From contig OZ037769.1 of assembly GCA_964035545.1 (NCBI GenBank), forward strand, positions 2,387,001 through 2,451,000: a stretch of DNA of 64,000 bases. Direction: 5' to 3'. The position numbers were made by a program, and so were the translations under genes. The notes beneath the pieces were generated by a model that saw only the letters and a program-made list of their open reading frames with translations, did not search any database and was not told the origin of the DNA. Position 1 is the first letter of the stretch. Each line of letters opens with the position of its first letter. This stretch comes from Bugula neritina (lineage: Eukaryota; Bryozoa; Gymnolaemata; Cheilostomatida; Bugulidae). Shown here piece after piece: positions 40,001 to 51,693 of this stretch.

Positions 40001-40036
40001 TTTTATTACATCCGCATTTTCATCGGAATCGGACAT
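28070..40036 (-). CDS. KSR: kinase suppressor of Ras (KSR)
   Basis: KSR is the scaffold that holds RAF, MEK and ERK together downstream of Ras. Twenty phase-compatible exons encode 897 residues: 39869-40036, 39411-39551, 38680-38836, 38103-38294, 37484-37629, 36764-36975, 36360-36415, 35874-35967, 34251-34369, 33669-33794, 33289-33415, 33062-33142, 32499-32553, 30780-30961, 30139-30312, 29808-29901, 29204-29337, 28807-28947, 28397-28532 and 28070-28228. Order: N-terminal coiled-coil/SAM-like CA1 (residues 1-155); Ser/Pro-rich region; C1 zinc finger with all eight ligands (H359, C371, C374, C385, C388, H393, C396, C405); FxFP ERK-docking motifs FVFP (289) and FTFP (486); kinase-like domain from about 600. 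GTGNLGTVYKG and VAIK (K629) are kept. The catalytic loop is HKNLTSKN (N722), then DFG (739) and WLNYLAPEI. WLNYLAPE and AFGTVWYELL distinguish KSR from RAF. Exon 8 uses the second of two adjacent AGs; the first gives a stop. Confidence 0.96.
29659..29735. repeat. pentanucleotide microsatellite (AGCAC)n, about 15 copies
   Basis: A nearly perfect 5-bp repeat in the KSR intron between exons 16 and 17. Period 5 makes all three frames translate as repeats, producing spurious open frames on both strands. Confidence 0.97.
30995..31425. repeat. 28-bp minisatellite in KSR intron 13, about 14 copies
   Basis: Unit close to actgtggagaatacctgtgt plus actctagt, with variable G-run length after gtggag (gag to gagggggg) and tact/tacc variants. 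It occupies the intron between exons 13 and 14. Open frames on both strands are repeat translations. Confidence 0.95.
31440..32498 (-). other. rest of KSR intron 13
   Basis: AT-rich, without a recognised exon or repeat. Confidence 0.6.
34370..35873 (-). other. KSR intron 8
   Basis: This 1.5 kb intron splits the C1 zinc finger between Cys388 and Arg389. No exon is supported. The 60-codon frame at 34648-34830 shows no family match. Confidence 0.6.
37258..37510 (-). repeat. 28-bp minisatellite carrying the KSR exon 5 splice donor, about 9 copies
   Basis: On the minus strand exon 5 ends ACACCTACATTACACAAG. It is followed by units gtattatcttacacctacag plus tacacaag, each again ending in the exon-like ...ACACAAG and starting GTATTA or GTACTA. 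About eight extra copies of the donor follow the annotated one. The first donor (37483) is chosen because its phase joins exon 6. The frames stay open through the whole array. Confidence 0.93.
37773..37965 (+). mobile_element. tRNA-derived SINE
   Basis: The head gccatggtctaggggttaga with gcgcttacctagcaagc resembles a tRNA with an A box. A B-box-like ggtttaatcccc follows about 40 nt later. The body then reads gttaggaagagcatccagtc, a motif seen in several invertebrate SINE bodies. The tail runs through ggggatcttacagcgatagtg, which recurs at 38043 as ggggatctcacagcgatagtg. It sits in KSR intron 4. It is not a functional tRNA: the acceptor ends do not pair. Confidence 0.7.
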
Positions 40037-41892
40037 GATTGAATTTTAAATGACTAAATCAAAACTACTTTGCCACATAGATCTGCAAGGCATTCAAATT
40101 TCCGTAATTCTCTAACATTACTAAAAAGGTGAAACTTTAAAACTAGAAGTGTCTCAAACAACTTGGGCTAGACATTATTACAACTACAGGTGTTGTGCGG
40201 TGAGCTATTGACAATTATAGGCTATCTATTATTTGAGATGAATCTTGTAGGAGCAAATCCTAAAATATTATGGCCAATACTGCTGGTCAGCATGTCATCC
40301 AAACACCTACAAAATAAGTATTTCCCAATATCGATATCAACCAACAATTGTATAAGTTTATTTTTATATATTTTTCGCATATACAACATTACTGCATTTA
40401 GTACAAATAATTACTTCATTACTTGTCTTCACTAAGTTACAACAATCTGCATACATACATACATACATACAAGCTATACGGCCACTACGAAACTTACGAC
40501 TGATAATGATATTACTATTAGTAATACTTCAGTATGAAAAATTCTAGTAAAATATTTTGAATCAGAAGAAATTAAAAAATATAATTTCAATTTTTAGTAA
40601 TAGACTAATTGTTTTTCACAGTTTCAGTTGAACAAACAAAAACATATTAATAATAAAATTAATATCATAAATATAGAATTTTATTATCCATCCTGTTGTA
40701 AACATGCTACTAATAACTCAACTAGCCTAAATCTTGCATATTAAAAATGATTATTTACATAATAAAATTACATTTCATATAATCAAAGTTATAAATTATA
40801 AATATTAATTGTCAGATCAGAATGCTAACAGCTATGATGAAGGTAACCATAGTCAGTATCAATAAATTATTACTTATTTCTTTGAAGTAAAAATCACAAT
40901 ATGAATAATATAACAAAAAATACTTTTGTCAAATAATTACAATTGTTATCACTTTGAACTTTTTTCATAATTATCATCGGTATAACATTAACTATGATTA
41001 AAAAATAATAATTAATGAGTACAGAATTTACTCGATCACCATCTTCCTAACACTAACATAACAGTAATGAGTAACTGTAATGGACTCTTTGGTTATTAAA
41101 TATTAATATTAGTATCACTATCACTATGAGTATGACTATGAAAATGAGTATCAGTATGACTATCACTATAAGTATAAGTATTAGTATAACTATTACTATC
41201 GGTATCACTCTGACTATCAATATCACTGTAGTCACTATGACTATGAGTATTGAGTATGACTATAACTATGCGTATCTGCCGTATGAAAGTGAATGTCCAG
41301 TTACAATTTGAATTACAGTTTGAGTTTACACTAACTCTAAGACTAAGCACAAGTCTAACACTAACAGTGCTGCGAAAACTATAAGTATATGCCACTTTAA
41401 CGTATTGTGTACTGCTATAACACTTTAACTTTCAATGAATAGGTATAATAGTAATAGAAATACTAGCAAACCCACTACGTTGTAATCCGAGTGCTAGTGG
41501 TCAAATGAGTGAGCATTCAGGATGCGGGATTATTTTCACTTTGGTTTCCAACCCTGATTTTTATTTACGATGGTATTAACGTTCTAGGAGAGACTCTCGT
41601 AAGATTCCCGCGGTTTGGTTGTAGTTTGTATTTCTGTCCTCAGTTTTTACACTCCTGAACTTGAGAATAGCGGCAGGCTAATGTTAAAGCCGTTGTACTG
41701 TCGCAGCTGTACTCACATTTGTGGCTACAAAATCGTGGTTTCACTTTAATATTGCATTCAATGGAAAGCCCTCTTCAAAAATAACTCGAGATTCGACCAC
41801 AATAAATGTTTATACTTTATAAACCATTCATATTGATGGCCAACTGTCTATAGCACAATATAAATAATCTGTTCCCGTGTTATATAGATACA
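40037..41892. other. divergent intergenic region KSR/RFC5
   Basis: KSR (minus) and RFC5 (plus) start 1.86 kb apart, facing away from each other, so both promoters lie here. It holds a (ACAT)n run near 40450 and imperfect hexamer-like repeats (tatgactatgagtat) at 41100-41270. No coding exon is seen. Confidence 0.6.
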
Positions 41893-44800
41893 ATGCCTGA
41901 ACTTCAACAATCAAATTTACCATGGTAAACCTTAATTTGTTGTCATAAGAGTTAAGATTAAGACTGAGAGTAAATTTATTATTAAAAATTATTATTACAT
42001 AAATTTACTGTTAGTGGTACACTTACTGTTAGAGTAAATGTAATAGTAAGAATATAATGTAATAGTTATTGAGCACTTTAAATTATTAATTTATAATTAT
42101 AAAATTATATTTATTAGATCAATACTAATAGTAATACTCAGATTACTAATACTAATAGTAATACTAATACTAATAGTAGTATTACTATAGTTGTATTAGT
42201 ATTACTAATACTAATACAACTATAGTAATAGTAATACTATTAGTATTGGTGTTTTTAGCCATCTAATAAAATTAAATATAATTTAAATTATAAATAAATA
42301 ATTGAAATTGTTCAATAATTGTGATTATTATTAAATCATTATGACATAGCTATGAGTATAATTATCTGCTTATCATTATGATAATCAATATGAATATGAT
42401 TGCTATTATTGATACTATTAGTATTATCTATTATCATTAAATGCATTATGAATCATCATAATCAGTGTCATATCATTGGCACAATCATCATCACTGTAAT
42501 TTTGCAATATTAAATTTAACATATTTATTTTATGATAGTATGGTTATAAATGCATTTATGATTAAATTCAATCTTTTACTTTTCTTTTGTTGATCATAAT
42601 ATTTTGTCTGCAACATTTAGTATTTTTTTACAAAACTCAGAGTCACTGACCAACTCTATTTCATGTTCATGATGCATCTATTAGTATTAATCACATTGCT
42701 TCGTATTGGTATTGTACTTTTGACTTGAAGTTAAACTTAATGCTCATCAGTATTAGTGTATTACTGTATTACTATGACATTGAAAATCGTCCTCATTACT
42801 AACTTTGCTGTTAAACATTATTTTTAAACAAAATGATAATAAAATCTTCAATTTATTCAATCTGTTAGTGGTAATAAGTGTAGGGATCATAGTCTATATG
42901 TACTCATGGCAGACTACAGTCACAGTTCACGAATTCACAGTTGAGTTTCAACTGTAGTCTGTCAAGCACATTAGTGGAAAAATTGAGATAGCCCAAGCTC
43001 TTTGATTTTCTTAGAAATAAGTTTTGGTTTGAAGTGTGGGTTAAAGGTAACTTTATTTGCTATATTTCTACTCTAGAACGCTAACTCTTTTAAATTTCTC
43101 TATTGCTTCGCCTACCTGGGTTCCTACTAATGTCATTTTTATTGCAGGGTCGAAAAATATAGACCAAAGACTCTAGATGAACTTATTTCACACAAAGACA
43201 TTCTTAGCACAAGTACGAACTTTTGCCAAATTTTGTGACTTGCTTCGACCTAATAATTTTCATTTGGTTTTAAATTAAATAACTTTGAAATTTTTTATTT
43301 ATAATTAACAACATTTTTTAAGTTTACTAAGTTATCTACCTTTATCCAGTCAACAGATTTGTGGCTGAAGACAGACTTCCCCATCTCCTGCTTTACGGAC
43401 CTCCTGGAACTGGTAAAACTACTACCATATTGGCTGTGGCGAGACAACTCTACCCTAACAATAGTCAGTTTGGCGCAGCTGTGCTTGAGGTGACATGATT
43501 ACAGTACTATATTATTACAATAACTTTGAAATTCAATATAATTATAGGCCCGCAGCAAATCTTGCCCATCTTGGGTCGTATCTCTGTTTGTTCGAAATAA
43601 TTTTTTATGGTAAAACGTAGCAGTGAAATTTTCTGTATATTGTTATTTGATTGGTGGATGAGAGAGCATCTCTGATTGGCTTATGTTATAGTATTATTAT
43701 TAGCTGCATTTAGTTTCGCTAGTAGAAAAATAAAAATGACGTTTGTATCACTTTTTCAACAAAGTAATTCAAGTTAAATGACTTCTTTCATGAAAAAATT
43801 CACCAAGTTTAAACTGTAAACTTTTGTAAATGTTAGTGTGATTTAAAGTGTAAGTTGGAGTGTATCTGTTCGCCATAAAATATCAACGGCAACTTGAGTG
43901 TTTAGCCAACTTGAGTGTTTAGCCAACTTGAGTGTTTAACGGTAAGCTAACCGTCAGCCAATCACAAACTACATAACTATTGGATGTAGAGCCAGCTGAC
44001 TGCATGTAGAACAAGTCAAAGTCCAGTTGTGGTTGTTGTTGTTGTTGTCTGTCTGTCTGCTTCGTGTGCCCTCCGTTTATCTCAAGGTGGTCTGTCTCTG
44101 TCTAAGAAAACATCAACTTATTCTTAGATATCAAAGCTGCTAAGTGTGCTAGTACTAGTACTGTTTGTTTGCGTTTCCTTGTTTTGTGAAACTAATTTGT
44201 TTTAGTCTTTTCTTTAATTTACTGATTATCATTGTGTTATTTTGTTCTTATCTAGCAACAGTTTACAATAACATTTGTAATGTTCCGAATTGTGGCGTTT
44301 ATTCGTATAATAATTTATTGTCAAATAGCTATATACTTAGCAAATTTGCCTATGAACAGTTTGAATAAGATGCTTAAAAGCTACTTTGAATTGTTTTGAA
44401 TTTAAGCTGTGTTGTTATATTAAGAGTTATGTTTGAAAACTTGGCTAATATGTAGCCTTTAACCAGTAAACCTTAACGTATACAGCTGCAGTCCTCAGTG
44501 TGTAGTCATCACACAAGAGAAGATAACTGCTTCATGTTCACAGAATGCTGAAACATAATGCAAAAACAACCTGAGAGACCACCTAATGGCAAATTTCCAG
44601 ATAAAAAATAATACTCTTTGAGTTGCTAAAACTTCCAAAAACCTAAACAAAAATCTTATATAACTGTCAACCATTCATGGCTAGGTGCCTCGACTAGCTA
44701 CAGTGCTATTGCGCCATAGGCCCTGTCATTTTGTTTATTTTTTCTCAATTAATTTTTTCCCCGACTACGACAAAATAAAAACAAACAAACCACATTGTGT

Positions 44801-47800
44801 GCAGCTCTAGAGCTGAACTGGCTAATGTCAAGGTCAATTCGGGATCTTTTCATGGGAAACAGATGATGTTTTCTGGTGTTTTGGTTCACTTTCGGCTTAA
44901 TAAATGTATCCCAAAACACTGGGTTTTTCCAGAATATTTTGCTGCTGGCTGCAGGACTGGTGGCCAGTTCTATTCACTCTTTTTTCAGCAGAGGTATAAA
45001 AGCAACTTTGCTCTTATTATTGCAATAATATAATGTTTTCCAAAAGGATGTTGTAATAGAATTTGTTTCTCTGCATTTAGTTGAATGCATCAGATGACAG
45101 AGGTATCAATGTGGTACGAGAGAAAGTCCTCACCTTTGCTAGCACTAGGAGTATGTTTACGTAAGCATCCTTTCTTCTTGTCACTCACATCTTTTATTCT
45201 ATGTATAGCTTTTTTATTTGATCAAATAGTCTCAAGCGTAAATGTCATTGACTATTAGTCTGTATAAGTATGTAAAATATAGTAGTCTTTAGGTTTAGAG
45301 ATTTGTTTAACTCACTTGTTAACCATTTTCTGTATCAATCGGAGGTTTGTTGTTAGGAGTTATCTTTTCCTACTTTTATCATGTTGTTGGGAGTTGTCTT
45401 ACTAATAATCAAATTTGCCCGATATAGAACAGTTTAGGCATTGTCAGTCATCTTTGTAATTTTAAGATTTTGTCAAGATTTTTATCTTTTCCAATGATCT
45501 TCCAATATAGGTTTTCCAATATAGGTTTGTCTGATTTAAACATAATTTTTTTATACTACGATTGAGTCAATTTAATTTTATATCTCTAGTTTTTATAATT
45601 ATTATACATATCTTCATGCTGTGTTGCTTTGTATCACCTGGGACATATCACTGTGATATATTATAATAAAACTTTAGCACTGGGTTTAAAATCATCATAC
45701 TAGATGAAGCAGATGCAATGACTAAGGATGCCCAAAATGCATTGCGAAGAATTGTTGAAAAATACACCGATAATGTCAGGTAAAACTTATTTATATTCCT
45801 ATCAGCAAATGGCTGCTGGTCATGCTATAACTTTTCATGTCTGCTATAAGCATCTTTGTGCAATGCTTTATTAATGTTCTTCTTTTCGAATTATATGATG
45901 ATTTTTCTATTATATTTTTTTATCACTCTTGCTAAAATTAGAACTTTACTGTTTTTTTCTGTTGGCTTAGAAAAGAGAAAATTCTTGCTTATATTTCAAA
46001 TTGAGTTGAGACTTTCGAGTTCCCAGTTTCCCTGCTGTCAGGTTTGTTGGACAGACAGACAGACCATTTCCTGTCTGCTGCAGGTTCTGCTTTATATGCA
46101 ACTACTTGTCGAAGATGATTCCGGCAATCCAGTCTCGGTGTACCAGGTTCAGATTTGCCCCTCTCTCCCGGGAGCAGATGGTGCCGAGGATTAGGGAGAT
46201 CACGGAGAAGGAGAACATCACGGTGAGCGATTCTGGCATGTCCGCAGTCGTGAGGCTGGCAAACGGCGATATGAGACGAGCCCTCAACATGCTTCAGGTG
46301 AGTGTAGATCAATTTTCGCTTCATAAGTGATTTGTGCAATGTCCGTCACATTGAAAGTCATTTTGTATATAAAGTAATTTATGTAATATAATAAAACATA
46401 CTTTGCGGAGTTTAGATTTATTTTCTCTTCTATTTGATAACATTCAGAGGGAGGCAACTTCTATGAATTGCCACATTTTTCATGTAATAAGATAATCAGT
46501 TTTTGTTTCCTAATTTGAAATTTCTAACTTGACATATTTGATTAGATTTGCTATAGCCTGAGTTTTACCTCTAGAGTACTTCACTGTCACATGATGAAGT
46601 CACTGAAGACACAGTCTACACTTGTATTGGTCACCCCCTCCGTAAAGACATAAAGAAAATAGCGGAACTTATGCTAAACTCGTCTTTTAAAGATGCTTTC
46701 ACTCGTATCCTTTGCTTGCTAGTAATTCACTGTATAGGTGAAACAATCTTAATAACAATTAGAAGTTTTCTTCTCATTAAGCTTTTTTATAATTGCTTTA
46801 CAAGTTTGAATAAACTAATCTTCTCAGTGTAACTTACTTTAGAAGCTCATTTTTACGATCAACCTTTCAAGTAACCTTTCAAGCTCTATGTTTTATCCTA
46901 GCTGTAACTCTTAATTAGTTAACATGGAGTCCAAATGACAACCAACCAAATTAGTCAATGCTTTTCAATATAAAACTCCTCAACACTCTGCACCAGAGAT
47001 TCAACAAATTCAGAGAGACAAGGGACTGGCACTACAAGATATTTTGGAGGACATTCACCTTCTGGTGCACAAAAGTAGGTCAAGGTTGCCATGTGATTCA
47101 ACCTGTTTGCTATGCTACCTTCTCTTTGATCACTAGTCTTTATGCATTCATCTTGAATTATCTTAAAGAACTCCATGTTTATTTTCTTATAAAAACTATA
47201 AATCTGTGTTTGCTGGTTTTCCTTGATAATGACAATTATGCTCATTAATACGTGTAAAAGTGAGTAGTAAACTCTCAATTTCTTACATCGACAGCTGCTT
47301 GTCACCTGTAATCTGCTGATACATCAAGGGTGGAGGAAATAAATGGGCACGTGAGGTTGACAGTGGTAAGATAACTCTCCATGTTTATTATTTTGTAGTA
47401 GATTTCCCAACACATTTGAGACTGAAGATCGTTGATAAGCTCTGTGAAGTTGAGTAAGTTATCTTACTACTAAGTACCAAACTACAATGAAATTTCTGGT
47501 TTTATGCCAGATAGAGGCTTCCCAGTTAGGGGCTATTTTTATTTTGGTACAATATATATTTATTATATATTATACATGTATGTATAAATGACTGTTGCAT
47601 TGATTAACTAATTGATAATATGAATTATCTGGAATAATTTATCCCAATTTTCACGGATTTGTGTGGGACAAATAAAAAAGTCATACATCAATAATAAACA
47701 TTATCTTTAATGAATACTTATTAATAAAATATTTTTCAAACAAGTATAGAAAATGCAAAAATTAATAAGTTAATGCCGATTAAGGGGATTTATTTATATG

Positions 47801-48509
47801 ATAAATAACCAACAATTGATTCAAAATTACTTAAATATACATATATTTCAATAATTTTCAAATAAATTGCACATAAAACACATATATTATACCAAAATAT
47901 ATAAATAGCGTCTAAGCTAGTGGGAAATTTAGCCTAGTGTCTAGCTGGGAAGCATCTATCTGGGATGACACCAAATTATTTGCTTAGTGAAAACTTATCT
48001 TTAAAAATTGTTCATCAGCTTTCTAAGATTTTAATCAATAGTCTGCACTTCCCCCCCCCCCACTCTTCCCCCTATTTCTTTTCTTTACAACCACTACTAT
48101 AACAATCTGAGAAGGAAAATTTCAATTCTATGATGCGTGTTTGTTTAGTTGCCTGTTTTCATTCAAACCAACAATTCAACTTATACCTAATCTATATATA
48201 ACTTATTCTTAACTTCACCCTTTAAAATTGATTCATGGATTTGAAGTACTAGTAATATTATCTACGTGCATTTAGTTATTCTAATAAAGGCAGCAGAGTG
48301 AGCAAGACTATACGCTGATTGCTGACAAATAAGTTGTTAGTAGCCCTGTTAGCGTAGTAGCGTTATTTATGTGCTAAAACACGGAACGTTGCATCGTTTG
48401 CAGATTCAGATTGTCTTCAGGAACCAGTGAGAAACTGCAGCTGAGTGGAATGATAGCTGCCTTCCAATTGGCCAGAGACCCTCTGATATCTTCAATGGAC
48501 ACCAGTTAA
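41893..48509 (+). CDS. RFC5: replication factor C subunit 5
   Basis: A small subunit of the AAA+ clamp loader that opens and loads PCNA at primer ends. Ten exons in phase: 41893-41924, 43148-43212, 43350-43489, 45081-45160, 45678-45779, 46084-46297, 46575-46704, 46997-47074, 47399-47453 and 48404-48509, giving 333 residues (human RFC5 has 340). The first exon is only 32 nt ([10 protein letters not shown] plus two bases of W) and joins [20 protein letters not shown], the RFC-box I region. The Walker A GPPGTGKT is at residues 49-56, Walker B LDEAD at 114-118, and the SRC arginine-finger motif at 157-159 within [22 protein letters not shown] and the C-terminal [18 protein letters not shown] favour RFC5 over RFC2 or RFC4. 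A poly(A) signal follows at 48660. Confidence 0.97.
42164..42247. repeat. large near-perfect inverted repeat with 3-nt loop
   Basis: Arms of about 38-41 nt centred on the loop act at 42204-42206. Left tattactatagttgtattag and right ctaatacaactatagtaata pair exactly near the loop; a short indel breaks the outer part. It lies in RFC5 intron 1 within AT-rich triplet-like sequence. Confidence 0.85.
42964..43112. mobile_element. mariner-like MITE, decayed copy 3
   Basis: Left end agtggaaaaattgagatagc and right end (reverse complement) ggcgaagcaatagagaaatt match the terminal repeats of the copies at 13838 and 53478 with more mismatches. The interior ttttggtttgaagtgtgggt resembles copy 2. It ends about 35 bp upstream of RFC5 exon 2. 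Confidence 0.7.
43490..45080 (+). other. RFC5 intron 3
   Basis: 1.6 kb. It contains three copies of a 17-bp unit gagtgtttagccaactt around 43896-43935 and short GTT and GTCT runs near 44035-44060. Open frames at 44165-44368 and 44797-45033 lie wholly inside the intron and show no family match. Confidence 0.6.
47454..48403 (+). other. RFC5 intron 9
   Basis: AT-rich, with a short C-run near 48052. No exon is seen. Confidence 0.6.
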
Positions 48510-48659
48510 TATCATATGACCAGTAATAGTGTACTCCCGACATGTCTGGATTTTATACAATTTAATATTCAAGTTTGCAACTCAAACCTCTATCATTTTG
48601 TAAAGCTATCCATGTAAACATGTCTCCAGATATAAATTTGTATGTATGTAAATTCCTTC

Positions 48660-48665
48660 AATAAA
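48660..48665 (+). promoter_or_regulatory. poly(A) signal AATAAA for RFC5
   Basis: The canonical hexamer lies 151 nt after the RFC5 stop codon. Confidence 0.75.
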
Positions 48666-50267
48666 ATATATATGCTTATTATATCAGTCTTTATAGCTTT
48701 CTATTATAATATAGATGTATGATGTAGTCTCTATGTATAAGCACATGCTTTTAACTTTTCACATATTTATAATAATATATTGGTTTAGAGTTTAGACTTT
48801 GGCCCATGCTATCATATAGCAGTGTTTAAGTTACCATGTGTACCACATACTAAACTCGAAAGACTGAATATTAAGTTGGTTTTTGTTATTGTAGGAGGAG
48901 CTTACTATGTTTAGTACATATCATGTATTCACGCCTAGTTAAAGTGCATAATAATAATTAGCATTTTTTTTATCACAGTTGGACGATGGCCAAGTTGAAA
49001 ATGCTTTTTACAGTCAAATTTTTATTGCGGTATTTGTATAAGCATGCTATATCCTGTTGGATGTAAAGATTATAACACAAATTCATTTAACTAGATGGTA
49101 TATACTATATATAGTGCACCCTTCTCATAATAAACTTGGTTAGAACTGTTCATGCGGAGACCATGAGTAAAGATAAAGTTCCTGAACAAAATAGGCTCGT
49201 TGAATGTATGAGTTGTAAGCATCGACAATTCCAAGCTACACAAGTCTATAGTTATCCCAGTGATTTCTTTTCATAACAGCATCATAGACATCATGCTTAT
49301 ACAGCTATTATCTAATATTAGATTGAGAGTTTTTAGGTTGTCATGCTCAGTGATCAAGAATAAAGTTCCCCCCCCTTAACCCTATATCTGTGTGCGGGCT
49401 TGTGAATCTTAAAGTTTATCTACTATAAATAGAGTTGCTATGTGATTGGCTAGCATGACATGTTTCAGTTTTTCATGATTCAGTTTCTAAGCAGTCCCAA
49501 CTGCCACAACGCGTATCTTTCACAAGATTTGTAGTAGGTTCAGTCTGCTATACCACTTTTAAGATTTACACATCCTACTTCATAGAAAACAAAATAGATG
49601 GATTTTGTAAACGAATGTAAGTGAAAAATACAGATATGTGATAAACTAGCTAAAATTTTGCTAATATTGTAGTGGCCAGTGAAGCATAAACGCCACGTGC
49701 TTACGAGCCAATTACTGATGGCACGAAATTACCCCCCCTTCCCCCCCCAAGCAGAATGCTTCCGGACAGTTTTTACTTAGATAGTTTATTAGTTAGAGCG
49801 TGATGCTGAATACGAAAGGATAGATGTTTATTTTATATGCTAATCTAATATTGTACCAGTTAACTTTTGTAACTTTTGTGACGTGTAACTATTGTGATAA
49901 ATAAACTATCTTCTCTTCTGACTACTCATCCTGTGTTGAGTAATGCAAATTAGATAAGTGCAGTACAGAGGAATCCCGTTCGTATTATAATTCTGGAAAT
50001 TATAACAATATCATTAACTTTTATGACATCATACGAATATAAAGACTAATTGAATGCGTGTACTTTGACTTTTTGCAAGTTTGGATTGTTCTGCAGTAAC
50101 TATAGGGTTCCCCTCTCCCCATGCTAGATAAGGTAGTGTACGGACTATAATATATACTCCATGAATCAGCTTGGAATTTCCCTCGTGGCAAACTCCTAAT
50201 GCACAGTATATGAAATTCTTATCTCTTCAATGAACATAGAATAAAGGAAAGCCTTTTTCATTTTCAG
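48666..50267. other. intergenic, nothing firm
   Basis: AT-rich with several C/G-runs (49367, 49733). A 36-codon frame starting MSKDKVPEQNRLVECMSCKH at 49164 is noted but unsupported. Confidence 0.5.
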
Positions 50268-51509
50268 CTCACACTGCAAGCAGGCTCGAGTGCACATTCA
50301 CCTAGCCCTACCATTACTCTGTCACTCAACTCTGGAATAATATCGGTGAGTAGATTTATGCTATAAAAACAGCTGTTCTTATGCTCATACTGCTATTGTT
50401 ATACGCATGTTTATAGGGTGTTCAGTTATAACTCTTAAAAGATTAGTGCTTGCAAGTTGTACACCATATTTCATATTCTGAGGTAAGTACCTATTTCTTA
50501 ATTTCCTAATTGCACTGTTACAGGAGCTTTTTGTTCTAGCTTTTAGTAGAATATTGTTTGATGAAAGCTTTTTGTGATTAAAGCCTTTGCAATAGCTGTT
50601 TACTGGCAGCTTTTTGTTGTTTTATGAGTCGGTAGAGCTCAAGAAATTAAAGAGAAAGTTGGCTGTGATCATTTTCTGTTATAGTTTTCCTCTTGTTAAA
50701 AGATACAGGCAACTTAGACTGTATTGCCCCAATAATTGTTAAATTATCGTAAGAAATTTAGACTGTTGGCATTAACCAAAAAGTTGAGTTGTGGCCTGCA
50801 TCTGTGCAACCAGCATTCAGCATCCGTGTTATCACACTTAGGCTTCTGTTTCATTAGGCATCCATGCTGACACAAGCACTAAAGCATAGGAGTATTAAAG
50901 ATAACAAAGATAACAGCAATTTCTTAATAAGCAAAAAGAGGTAGCTTCATATTTTTTTATATCAATTATCAACTTTACTGATAATTGCCTATACCTATAG
51001 GCTACATGTCACATGTCACAGCCATGTTGGTTTCCATGATTAATTATGGAAACTCTAACCATGGCAACCCACCAGTAATAAAAAGTGTGTCATTATGAAA
51101 TGTCAACTGCAGGATATATCTATCAGTATTGCCTCATCATACCCTCAATTCACAAACGTTAACACAAAGCAGCACTAGCTAACTATAACTTCTAAAAGCA
51201 TAAGCAGGAGCATGTTAATACTGTAAATAGATCTTGATTTGTTTCAATTGCAGTGTTTAAATTGCTATTTATATAAACATTTAAAGCAGCTACTAATATT
51301 ATGATACGTATAAATTTATGGTGCTTTTTGCAAAAATTGCGTTGAGTTTGTTTTTCACACTCATTTTGCAATTATGTTTCAACAGACAAACTAGGTTATA
51401 CATAACTACTGCTTTTGCCAGCTTACTATAGACAAATGGTGACTCAACATCTATATAAATTTATACTCCAAATAAAATTAAGAACATGAATTTTTTTTCA
51501 GGGTATAGA

Positions 51510-51689
51510 ATGCCGGAATCCAATAAAAACCTAGCACACCCATTTGACGGTGGAACTGAAGTTGAAGAAATTGAAGAGTCTTTAAATACTAGTGAATTGA
51601 GGGAAAGATACAAGACTATGTGGGAAAACATAATGAAGGCGTATCTGGAGAAATATTATTCGAAGATGGCTGAATATCAGAGCAACTAA
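51510..51689 (+). CDS. unrecognised 59-residue protein
   Basis: A strong acceptor (ttttttttcag, 51491-51501) precedes an ATG at 51510 and 59 codons ending TAATAA. The protein is acidic at first (GGTEVEEIEESLNTSELRER), then helical and Lys/Tyr-rich (KAYLEKYYSKMAEYQSN), with no signal peptide or membrane segment. A possible 5' untranslated exon with good splice sites is 50268-50345; its only open frame does not join in phase, so I treat it as non-coding. The poly(A) hexamer AATAAA (51688-51693) overlaps the stop codon. Codon use and the acceptor argue for a real terminal exon. It could also be the C-terminal exon of a larger protein entering in the frame upstream of the ATG (GYRMPESN). I recognise no family. 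Confidence 0.45.
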   Translation: MPESNKNLAHPFDGGTEVEEIEESLNTSELRERYKTMWENIMKAYLEKYYSKMAEYQSN

Positions 51690-51693
51690 TAAA
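51688..51693 (+). promoter_or_regulatory. AATAAA overlapping the stop codon
   Basis: The hexamer starts inside the TAA stop of the 59-residue frame. If used, the mRNA would have almost no 3' untranslated region. A weaker ATTAAA lies near 52168. Confidence 0.35.

Noticed and set aside
41053-41395. Ile/Val/Ser-rich frames between KSR and RFC5
   Set aside because: Translation of imperfect tatgac/tatgag repeats.
46955-47305. 116-residue minus-strand frame
   Set aside because: Antisense shadow of RFC5 exon 8 and its flanking introns; the plus strand encodes conserved RFC5.
49164-49274. 36-codon frame MSKDKVPEQNRLVECMSCKH...
   Set aside because: Short, unspliced, no neighbouring exons or family; plausible by chance in 1.6 kb.
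49791-49860. tRNA-like start (attagttagagcgtgatgctg)
   Set aside because: It resembles an A box only; no B box or acceptor pairing follows.
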